From the NCBI GenBank assembly GCA_946413945.1, contig CAMKMR010000134.1:1-5536 (forward strand): a stretch of DNA of 5,536 nucleotides, read 5' to 3'. Positions 1-5,536 of this stretch are shown here, piece after piece. The notes below the pieces were generated by a model. That model was given only the letters and a program-made list of their open reading frames with translations, ran no database searches and had not been told where the DNA came from. Every line of letters starts with the position of its first letter. Within the stretch, counting starts at the first letter, position 1. The translations under genes and the position numbers were made by a program. Source of the DNA: an uncultured Lachnospiraceae bacterium (lineage in GTDB: Bacteria; Bacillota; Clostridia; Lachnospirales; Lachnospiraceae).

Positions 1-821
1 CCACCAAACATATTAAAAAGTGTATAACTATTATACCAGCCTGTTCCGCCAAAGTCATACTTAAAAAAGTAAATTACAAGATTTGATGTAAGATAAATTG
101 ATGAATTGATAAGAACTATGGCAATAACTATAGTCATAGCCTGATCATTTAAAAGAAGCGACTTGAACATCTGCTTAACTGTAGCTGTTTCCATATTTAC
201 ATCAGCTTCTTCTTTGATATTAATGCATGTGATAGTAATAAACACTACAAATATCACTGCAACTATAAGGGCAAAATATCTAAAGCCTTTTGCTTCATCT
301 GCTCCACCGATCATCTTTACTATCATCATTGTAAAGATTACTACAAGAGAGGATCCAACGCCTGCACAAGATCTTGCTAATGTTGTAAGTCCTTCACGTT
401 CCTTACCAGACTTTGTGAAAGCCGGGATCATAGACCAATATGGAATGTCCATCATTGTATAGGTCACACCCCATAACACATAGGTGATCGCTGCATATGC
501 AACAAGTCCCTTTCCGTCTAAAGAAACCGGTGCTGAGAACATCAGATAAAGGATCACTGCATTTGTAAGTGTTCCGATAAATAACCATGGCCTGAATTTG
601 CCCCATTTAGTATTTGTCTTTGCAACGATAACGCCCATGATAGGGTCATTAAAAGCGTCAAAGATACGGGCAACCAGAAGTATGATTCCCATTGCAACCG
701 CACTTACTCCCAATGTATCCTGGAAATAATATAATATATAGCTGGCTGAAAGCATATATACCATATCCTTTCCTACCGCTCCAAGCCCATATGAGGCCTT
801 TTCCTTAAAACCTAAATTCAT
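1..821 (-). CDS. MelB-like GPH-family sugar:cation symporter, N-terminal 273 residues (cut by window edge)
   Basis: This is an inner-membrane carrier of the glycoside-pentoside-hexuronide (GPH) family within the major facilitator superfamily. Translating from the ATG at 821 gives MNLGFKEKASYGLGAVGKDM and about eight hydrophobic segments (near 10-35, 42-65, 79-98, 106-128, 152-171, 180-200, 229-252 and 262 onward) before the frame leaves the window. The family signature is clear: ARIFDAFNDPIMG (51-63), then WGKFRPW (73-79), and MDIPYWS (124-130). Against melibiose permease, the residues lining the cation and sugar sites are all present: Asp19, Asp55, Asp59, Asp125 (MelB 124), Trp129 (128) and Arg150 (149). 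This suggests Na+, H+ or Li+ coupled uptake of a glycoside. The substrate cannot be read from sequence, and some GPH relatives carry non-sugar substrates. The start is supported by GGGAGG (829-834) with a 7-base spacer. The gene begins 17 bases after the glycosyltransferase-like stop, so it is third in that operon. The C-terminal half, including the MelB Lys377 region, lies outside. Confidence 0.9.
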   Translation of the reverse strand, partial: MNLGFKEKASYGLGAVGKDMVYMLSASYILYYFQDTLGVSAVAMGIILLVARIFDAFNDPIMGVIVAKTNTKWGKFRPWLFIGTLTNAVILYLMFSAPVSLDGKGLVAYAAITYVLWGVTYTMMDIPYWSMIPAFTKSGKEREGLTTLARSCAGVGSSLVVIFTMMIVKMIGGADEAKGFRYFALIVAVIFVVFITITCINIKEEADVNMETATVKQMFKSLLLNDQAMTIVIAIVLINSSIYLTSNLVIYFFKYDFGGTGWYNSYTLFNMFG

Positions 822-838
822 TATCTTCCCTCCCTTAA

Positions 839-2308
839 TTACTTGCTTTCTTTTAATCCCATAGCTAGCTTAACTACTTCATAAGCTCCGTTATAGAGTC
901 CCATCTCTTTATTTCTGACGATATTGTCGCACATATCTTTAAGAGTGACATTGTCATTAAGGAATAATTCCAGCATCTGAATAGTATGAGGTATATCCCT
1001 TGTTTCAAGAGTTCCGTCCCCTATCTCAGCTGAATGGATAGCCCCCCACATCTCGTGTCCTCCTACTCTCTTAATAAAAAGCTTAGGTATTGGATAATAG
1101 GCAAGTTCGCTTGGCTTTGTTACAAGTACGTCTGCACTTCTCATAAGGAGATTTGTGCAATAAACAGCTTCAAAGATATTTGAATGATAAAAAGCATGTA
1201 CTCCCTTAACTTCGCCATCAAGTGCACCATTTGCAAATTTAATGGTCCCTGCCCAATCATCAAAATGTTCCTTCGAGATCCCATTTAAATCTGGTATTTC
1301 TGTAACTAATTTTTCCCAAACCTTACGATAATCTCCTACATTTACATAAACGGCAGCTTTTCCTTCTTTAATGTAAGGGATCAGTTTTTCTATGATAGCT
1401 TTGAATATCTCTCCCTGAGCTCCTGCACCACCAATAGTAAGAAGGAATCTCATAGCTTCTTTTGAATTCTTTCTTTCGATCCTTCTCTTACAATCGAGTT
1501 CTATATTTCTTACCAGTTCATCGTCAACATAATGTCCTGTGTATATAAGGTCTGTTTCAGGCATAGGCTTATTTATCTTATTCTTATTAAAACCATTAAG
1601 TACTCTATAACCCTGATATGCAAAATGTGTCTGGATCGTATGAACTGAACCTTCTGCTAAATGAAGAGCCATTGGCCAGTTGTCCGGAATGGCATTTACA
1701 ACATATTTCATACCTGCATGTAAAGCAGCCTGAGCAGGCCATACATGAGTTCCGATAACAGGAATATCCTTAGGAACATTTTTAAATACCGGCGCCATAA
1801 GCTCAGCATTTTTCTGATCCTGGGCATTATAAGAAAGCTGTCTGAAGCCCTCATAATTTACCGGTTCCCATACCAGTTTGTTAAAAAGTTTTGACTTCTG
1901 TGAAAGTCTTGAGCCTAAAGAATAAAGATCGTTCTGGGCTGAAATAACCTTAGTACATGTTGTTTCCTGATATGAATTAAGGTCCATCCAATAAGGCTGA
2001 TAGCCCAGCGCCTTAGCGCACGAAGCCATAGCCATGGAAATTCTGTAATGTCCAAAGCCCATTCTGATATTTCCCACTATGATGCCCTTTTCTATGTCGA
2101 ATCCTGACTGATCCTCTTTTTTTACAAGGCTTACATTTCTAACCCCAAGGCTTTTTCCAATATATGGATTTTCTTCTGTATAAGCCGGATAATCCTTTGC
2201 TGAATCATCCCCGAATTTATTTATATATTTCTTTTTTGATCTGACAGCTTTTTTATAAACGCTGCTTTTCATCTCATTCCCGAAGATTACTTTTGATCTC
2301 TCTATCAC
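839..2308 (-). CDS. GT-B fold glycosyltransferase-like protein, MurG/MGDG-synthase type, specific function unknown
   Basis: A 489-residue soluble protein with no obvious signal peptide or membrane segment. I do not recognise it as a named enzyme. The layout is that of a two-domain GT-B glycosyltransferase. After a basic tail (about 1-35), the N-domain opens with the glycine-rich loop GNIRMGFGHYR (79-89), comparable in place to the GGHxxx loop of MurG and MGDG synthase. GTHVWPAQAA (186-195) and NAIPDNWP (205-212) follow. The C-domain starts at LTIGGAGAQGE (290-300) and ends with ADVLVTKPSELAYYPIP (392-408) and GGHEMWGA (416-423), where family members bind the sugar nucleotide. The probable role is sugar transfer from a nucleotide-sugar to a lipid or other acceptor at the cytoplasmic face; donor and acceptor are unknown. 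The start chosen is GTG at 2308, because AAGGAG (2319-2324) is 10 bases from it. The GTG at 2317 would give 492 residues but has only a 1-base spacer. It lies in an operon between the TetR gene and the GPH transporter gene. Confidence 0.75.
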   Translation of the reverse strand: MIERSKVIFGNEMKSSVYKKAVRSKKKYINKFGDDSAKDYPAYTEENPYIGKSLGVRNVSLVKKEDQSGFDIEKGIIVGNIRMGFGHYRISMAMASCAKALGYQPYWMDLNSYQETTCTKVISAQNDLYSLGSRLSQKSKLFNKLVWEPVNYEGFRQLSYNAQDQKNAELMAPVFKNVPKDIPVIGTHVWPAQAALHAGMKYVVNAIPDNWPMALHLAEGSVHTIQTHFAYQGYRVLNGFNKNKINKPMPETDLIYTGHYVDDELVRNIELDCKRRIERKNSKEAMRFLLTIGGAGAQGEIFKAIIEKLIPYIKEGKAAVYVNVGDYRKVWEKLVTEIPDLNGISKEHFDDWAGTIKFANGALDGEVKGVHAFYHSNIFEAVYCTNLLMRSADVLVTKPSELAYYPIPKLFIKRVGGHEMWGAIHSAEIGDGTLETRDIPHTIQMLELFLNDNVTLKDMCDNIVRNKEMGLYNGAYEVVKLAMGLKESK

Positions 2309-2318
2309 CCTGCTCACT

Positions 2319-2324
2319 CTCCTT
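2319..2324 (-). promoter_or_regulatory. Ribosome binding site that decides the glycosyltransferase-like start
   Basis: AAGGAG on the minus strand between the TetR stop and the next gene. It is 1 base from the GTG at 2317 (too close to work) and 10 bases from the in-frame GTG at 2308 (usable). This favours the shorter protein. The first in-frame ATG, at codon 16 of the longer reading, has no clear site of its own. Confidence 0.6.
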
Positions 2325-2331
2325 GTCTTAA

Positions 2332-2898
2332 TTATGCGATAATTCCATCAACTAAAATTTCCGTTACTTCATTAAGAGCATCCTGATAAGTCATTCCATT
2401 CTCAGCAAGGAAATCATCCTGGAAAAATCTCTCTAAAGATGCCTGGAACATTGCTTTAAAAAGCTGAACGTTCAGATTTTTTCTTATAACTCCTTCTTTA
2501 ATTCCTCTTGATATAAGGTTGATCGTAGGATCCCAGCCTGTTTCAAGTCTCTCTTTAACTTTCTGATATACCGATGGGTATTTTGTTTTGATAATTGAAA
2601 GATCCCTGAAATTCACATTGATATAGGCATCTGGAAAAACGCCTAAAAGTTTCTTTAACTTTTCTAATGTTCCAAGACTTCCATCACGGAGCACTTCAGC
2701 TTCACTCTCCTTAATGGAATTAAAAAGATAATCTGCTGCCATAAGAAAGATTTCTTCCTTACCGTCAAATACCGTATAAATAGTTTTCTTACTCATTTTA
2801 AGTTCCTTGGCAAGGTCATCCATCGTGAACTTAACTCCTTTATTGTTGTACACTACCAATGCTCCTGCCAGAACTTTTTCTCTTAATTCTCTTCCCAT
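2332..2898 (-). CDS. TetR/AcrR-family transcriptional regulator
   Basis: A 188-residue DNA-binding regulator of normal TetR length. The N-terminal helix-turn-helix is classic: GVKFTMDDLAKELKMSKKTI (21-40) followed by YTVFDGKEEIF (41-51), with helix 2 near 26-33 and the recognition helix near 37-43. The rest (about 52-188) is the variable all-helical ligand-binding and dimerisation half, which gives no hint of the ligand. The ATG at 2898 is well supported by AAGGAG (2907-2912) with an 8-base spacer. It is the first gene of a unit with the glycosyltransferase-like gene (14-23 bases downstream depending on its start) and the GPH transporter gene. Most such regulators repress their own operon and release DNA on binding a small molecule. 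The repeated GTTTC/GAAAC sites directly upstream fit autoregulation. The inducer might be a substrate or product of the enzyme and carrier; that is inference. Confidence 0.92.
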   Translation of the reverse strand: MGRELREKVLAGALVVYNNKGVKFTMDDLAKELKMSKKTIYTVFDGKEEIFLMAADYLFNSIKESEAEVLRDGSLGTLEKLKKLLGVFPDAYINVNFRDLSIIKTKYPSVYQKVKERLETGWDPTINLISRGIKEGVIRKNLNVQLFKAMFQASLERFFQDDFLAENGMTYQDALNEVTEILVDGIIA

Positions 2899-2906
2899 CT
2901 TGTTCG

Positions 2907-2912
2907 CTCCTT
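2907..2912 (-). promoter_or_regulatory. Ribosome binding site of the TetR gene
   Basis: AAGGAG on the minus strand, 8 bases before the ATG at 2898. It fixes the start of the regulator and shows the strong Shine-Dalgarno use typical of Firmicutes. Confidence 0.8.
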
Positions 2913-2926
2913 AATCGTTATAATTA

Positions 2927-2946
2927 TAGTTTCCTTTCAGAAACTA
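2927..2946. promoter_or_regulatory. Palindromic candidate operator for the TetR regulator
   Basis: TAGTTTC (2927-2933), six bases, then GAAACTA (2940-2946): a perfect 7-bp inverted repeat spanning 20 bp. It lies 29 bases before the TetR start codon and touches a perfect minus-strand TATAAT (2923-2928). Size, symmetry and position match typical TetR-family operators. Binding by the adjacent regulator is inferred. Confidence 0.5.
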
Positions 2947-2959
2947 ATTTTCGTCCTTG

Positions 2960-3034
2960 TAGTTTCTTATATTTTATATACTATCATTGTAAATTTTCAG
3001 TATCAAGAAACCTAATATACAATTTTGGTTTCTT
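2960..3034. promoter_or_regulatory. Additional GTTTC/GAAAC half-sites upstream of the TetR gene
   Basis: Three more copies of the same box lie upstream of the main palindrome: TAGTTTCT (2960-2967), AAGAAACC (3005-3012) and GGTTTCTT (3027-3034). The last two form a perfect 8-bp inverted repeat around a 14-base centre. TAGTTTCT is likewise the inverted partner of AGAAACTA at 2939-2946 across 13 bases, so the arrangement AGAAAC ... GTTTCT occurs twice with starts 22-23 bases apart, about two helical turns. Cooperative binding by more than one regulator dimer is possible. Confidence 0.4.
2966..2993 (-). promoter_or_regulatory. Candidate sigma-A promoter of the TetR operon
   Basis: Minus-strand TTTACA (2988-2993) and TATAAG (2966-2971) are separated by 16 bases. 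Initiation would fall near 2959, giving a leader of about 60 bases. Alternatives in the same stretch are TTGATA (3001-3006) with TAGTAT (2978-2983) at 17 bases, and a perfect TATAAT (2923-2928) with no recognisable -35 element and a very short leader. The stretch is so AT-rich that the exact choice is uncertain, but a promoter somewhere in 2920-3010 is expected because a terminator closes the upstream gene. Confidence 0.4.
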
Positions 3035-3228
3035 TTTTTATGCAGTTTGTCCAACATTTTGCTATCGCTCCACAAATAATCATGAAAATAATACAAAAGT
3101 CGCCAAAAGCATTCATATTCCACTATAAATTATGAATTTTGCTCTTTAAAGTCAAAACAGCTTATAAAAACCTATACAACGCTAAAACAAAGGCCACATA
3201 CAAAAACTCATACACAAGCTGTATAGAA

Positions 3229-3257
3229 AAACGCCACGCATCAATCGCGTGGCGTTT
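3229..3257 (-). terminator. Intrinsic terminator of lon
   Basis: Minus-strand stem ACGCCACGC / GCGTGGCGT (9 bp, GC-rich; arms 3247-3255 and 3231-3239) with a 7-base loop, followed by a run of five T. It lies about 55 bases after the lon stop codon and separates lon from the TetR operon. A weaker hairpin (ATACA/TGTAT, 3210-3224), followed three bases later by another five T, may act as a backup. Confidence 0.88.
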
Positions 3258-3310
3258 ATAATTCACATTTTTATTAATAATTCAAAGTGCCATTACATTT
3301 ATCAGCATTT

Positions 3311-5455
3311 TTAAAGCCCACAGGCCTTAAGCACCTCCGTGATCTTCTTTACAGGAATTATCTCTAATTTTTCCTTTACTTCATCCGGTACGTCTATAAG
3401 ATCCATTTCATTTTTTTCCGGGATATAGACCTTCTTTACACCTGCTCTTACTGCAGCCATAAGCTTTTCCGGGAGTCCGCCTATAGGCATAACATTTCCT
3501 CTTAAGCTGACTTCTCCTGTCATAGCGATATGTGGATCCACTTTTTTATCAGTAAAAAGTGAAACCAAGGCTGTAACTATGGTAATTCCTGCAGAAGGCC
3601 CGTCCTTTGGCACCGCTCCTTCAGGCACATGTATATGAATATCATATTCTGATATTTTCTCAGTTTCTTTTGGATACATGCTTCTAACTAAAGTTAGTGC
3701 GATCTCCATTGACTCTTTCATTACATCTCCTAACTGACCTGTAATGATAGTCTTTCCCTGGCCTTTTACTTTTTTGGTCTCTATAAAGAGTATCTCCCCT
3801 CCAGCCTGAGTCCAGGCAAGGCCAGTAACAATACCCGCTACTGTATCGTATGAAACCTTATCTCTTATAATCCCTCTTTTTCCTAAGTATTCATAAAGCA
3901 TATCCGGTTTTACAGAGATCTTTTCTTCTCCTCTAACTATCTTAACAGCTGCATATCTGCAGATATCATCTATGCTTTTCTTAAGACCTCTTACTCCCGC
4001 CTCAGCAGTATAATCAGAGATTACTTTTTTAATAGTAAGATCAGTTATACCCAGCTGTTTTTTCTTTAAGCCTGCCATTTTCATAGCTTTCGGTATCAGA
4101 TGCTTTTTAGCTATATTAAATTTATCTGTCGCCGTATAACCTGTAAAGCTGATAACTTCCATTCTGTTAAGCAGCGGCTCAGGTATTGAGTCTATAGAAT
4201 TAGCTGTACATATAAAGAAAACCTTGGAAAGATCATATGGAACATTCATATAATGATCTGTAAAACTGTTGTTCTGCTCTGGATCCAGTACCTCTAACAA
4301 GGCGCTGGCAGGGTCTCCCCCAAAGTCCCTTACCAGTTTATCCACTTCATCAAGCACCATTACCGGATTAGAAGTTCCTGCCTGTTTCATTCCTTCCATG
4401 ATCCTGCCCGGCATAGCTCCAATATAAGTTCTCCTGTGTCCTCTTATCTCGGCTTCATCTCTTACGCCTCCAAGGGATATCCTTACATATTTTCTGTCCA
4501 GGGCTCTAGCTATACTCTGTCCCAAGCTGGTCTTACCTGTTCCTGGAGGTCCTACAAATAAAAGAATGGAACCAGACTGTTTCTTGTTCAAGGCCATTAC
4601 CGCTAATTGCTGTATTATTCTTTTCTTTACTTTCTTTAAGCCATAATGATCCTCATCTAATATTTCTTCTGCCCTATCTAAGTCAATATCCTTATAAGCC
4701 TCAGCTTTCCAGTTAAGAGTTGTCACAAAGTCCAGATAATCATAAAGCATACCGTATTCATGGCCATCTTTACCTTCCTGCTTCATTCTGTTCAGGATTT
4801 TCTCTGCCTCTTTTCTTGCAGTGTCATTCATCGAAGACTCTTCAATCTTTTTCTGGAACATCCTTACATCAGAAATGTTTTCTGGATGCATTTCATCAAG
4901 CTCATTCTGAAGTATATCTATCTGTTTTCTTAAGGCATTCTCTCTATAGATACTTTCATTAGCTTTCTGCTGAGCGTCCTCCGCTTCATTATGAACTTTT
5001 GCCATTTCTATAAATTCATAAGCTGCATTTTCAATAAGTTCAAATCTTTCTTTAACAGAGTCAGTCTCTATTATCTTATACTTTTCTTCCCAGGTAAGGG
5101 CAAAATAGCCTGACATAGAGCAGATAAGCTCATTTACATTTTTCCATTGGATTATAAATGATCTTGCCCAGAGTCCCCACTGATAATTTTGAACAAACTT
5201 AAGATAATCCGATTTCATCTTTTCAAATTTCTCGTTTATCTCCTTTTCCGGCATATCAGCTATTTCCGGCCTTATATTTTCTTCGGCATCCAGATCATGG
5301 TTCTGGTCTCTTACTGCATCTATGATATTGACCCTGTCTTTTGTTCTGATCTTAAGGTTTCCCTCTGAATCCACATTTTCAATCTTTGCCAAAACCCCTA
5401 TAGGATAAAGGTCATCCTTTGTAACCGCTGCAGGATCCATATCAGATTTCATCAT
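3311..5455 (-). CDS. lon: ATP-dependent Lon protease (LonA type), start uncertain
   Basis: A cytoplasmic ring-forming AAA+ protease that unfolds and degrades damaged and regulatory proteins. Numbered from the ATG at 5455 (714 residues), the domains run as follows: part of the N-terminal substrate-recognition domain (1 to about 150), a helical, coiled-coil-rich linker (about 150-230), the AAA+ module and the protease domain (about 530-714). The AAA+ motifs are Walker A GPPGTGKTS (302-310), Walker B VMVLDEVDK (365-373), sensor-1 Asn419, arginine finger Arg431 in LLNRMEV, and sensor-2 Arg489 in AGVRGLKK. The protease dyad is Ser621 in PKDGPSAG and Lys664 in GGLPEKLMAA, spaced 43 residues as in E. 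coli Lon. All catalytic parts look intact. The ATG at 5455 is only the first in-frame ATG. It lacks a good ribosome binding site, and Lon-like sequence (ISELASGEEIIFA) continues upstream in frame to about 5530, so the real protein is probably about 25 residues longer or begins outside the window. Even so it would be shorter than the 770-785 residues usual for LonA, with a divergent N-domain. It is transcribed apart from the TetR operon. No heat-shock operator is visible because the promoter is off the window. Confidence 0.93.
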   Translation of the reverse strand: MMKSDMDPAAVTKDDLYPIGVLAKIENVDSEGNLKIRTKDRVNIIDAVRDQNHDLDAEENIRPEIADMPEKEINEKFEKMKSDYLKFVQNYQWGLWARSFIIQWKNVNELICSMSGYFALTWEEKYKIIETDSVKERFELIENAAYEFIEMAKVHNEAEDAQQKANESIYRENALRKQIDILQNELDEMHPENISDVRMFQKKIEESSMNDTARKEAEKILNRMKQEGKDGHEYGMLYDYLDFVTTLNWKAEAYKDIDLDRAEEILDEDHYGLKKVKKRIIQQLAVMALNKKQSGSILLFVGPPGTGKTSLGQSIARALDRKYVRISLGGVRDEAEIRGHRRTYIGAMPGRIMEGMKQAGTSNPVMVLDEVDKLVRDFGGDPASALLEVLDPEQNNSFTDHYMNVPYDLSKVFFICTANSIDSIPEPLLNRMEVISFTGYTATDKFNIAKKHLIPKAMKMAGLKKKQLGITDLTIKKVISDYTAEAGVRGLKKSIDDICRYAAVKIVRGEEKISVKPDMLYEYLGKRGIIRDKVSYDTVAGIVTGLAWTQAGGEILFIETKKVKGQGKTIITGQLGDVMKESMEIALTLVRSMYPKETEKISEYDIHIHVPEGAVPKDGPSAGITIVTALVSLFTDKKVDPHIAMTGEVSLRGNVMPIGGLPEKLMAAVRAGVKKVYIPEKNEMDLIDVPDEVKEKLEIIPVKKITEVLKACGL

Positions 5456-5536
5456 TGCAAAGATTATCTCTTCCCCGCTGGCAAGTTCAGATATTCTCCA
5501 CTCATCTACAACATCTTTTTTAAAATAAATTTAATT

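Larger units (their letters stand above)
2899..3310. other. Intergenic region between lon and the TetR operon
   Basis: These 412 very AT-rich bases separate two minus-strand transcription units. The right end carries the lon terminator, and the left 140 bases carry the candidate promoter and GTTTC/GAAAC operator cluster. In between (about 3035-3200) I see no gene, RNA or convincing repeat. A short open frame on the plus strand (2859-3128) has low-complexity composition, overlaps the TetR gene and lacks a good ribosome binding site, so it is not called. Confidence 0.7.

Noticed and set aside
163..462. Open frame on the plus strand inside the transporter gene
   Set aside because: It lies antisense to a well-supported GPH carrier gene, and its translation resembles no family; it is a shadow frame.
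403..606. Minus-strand open frame of 67 codons within the transporter gene
   Set aside because: It is out of frame with the carrier, which is strongly conserved across this stretch, so it is a shadow.
3005..3038. Plus-strand hairpin AAGAAACC/GGTTTCTT followed by a T run, as a terminator
   Set aside because: The stem is weak, the loop is 14 bases, and there is no plus-strand gene to terminate. The repeat is better explained as part of the GTTTC/GAAAC box cluster.
2859..3128. Plus-strand open frame of 89 codons over the TetR start and intergenic DNA
   Set aside because: Its composition is AT-driven and Phe/Leu/Ser/Asn-rich, it has no convincing ribosome binding site, and it runs through the operator region.
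3111..3137. Inverted repeat ATTCATA/TATGAAT between the terminator and the operators
   Set aside because: It is AT-only apart from one pair per arm, in DNA of very high AT content, and has no link to a gene or promoter; likely chance.
4720..4962. Plus-strand open frame of 80 codons inside lon
   Set aside because: It is antisense to the conserved Lon linker region and has no family likeness.
5472..5502. Imperfect hairpin (TATCT...AGATA) downstream of the A AAA AAG heptamer as a frameshift stimulator
   Set aside because: It begins about 21 bases after the heptamer, much farther than the usual 5-9 bases, and contains a bulge and a mismatch.

Overview
The window looks like part of a low-GC Firmicutes genome, probably an anaerobic Clostridia or Lachnospiraceae-type bacterium. 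The reasons are AT-rich DNA, AAGGAG-type ribosome binding sites, AT-rich intergenic DNA with a short GC-rich terminator, and the style of the Lon and TetR proteins. This placement is inferred from general appearance only. All four genes are on the minus strand, so transcription runs from high to low coordinates.

Right part (3311 to the right edge): a gene for an ATP-dependent Lon protease with intact AAA+ and Ser-Lys protease motifs. Its 5' end is unclear. Lon-like coding sequence continues upstream of the first in-frame ATG (5455) but has no standard start codon before an in-frame TAA at 5531-5533, three bases from the window edge. An A AAA AAG heptamer lies in this stretch, so a frameshift, a sequencing indel, an unusual start and a trimmed N-terminus all remain possible. 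A strong intrinsic terminator (about 3229-3257) ends the lon transcript.

Middle (2899-3310): a 412-base intergenic region. It holds the lon terminator, a candidate promoter, and a cluster of five GTTTC/GAAAC half-sites, including a 20-bp palindrome, just upstream of the tetR-type gene. These are good candidates for the operator of that repressor.

Left part (1-2898): a compact operon of a TetR-family regulator, a GT-B glycosyltransferase-like protein of a type I cannot name, and a MelB-like GPH-family transporter cut by the left edge. The gaps are 23 bases (14 if the upstream GTG is the start) and 17 bases, and ribosome binding sites are present. A self-regulated unit pairing a cytoplasmic glycosyltransferase-like enzyme with a 12-helix-type carrier is the most interesting part of the window. 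The enzyme resembles MurG, MGDG synthase and UgtP in its motif layout, so a glycolipid or glycoside system, formally similar to the ypfP-ltaA pair of staphylococci, is a reasonable but untested idea.
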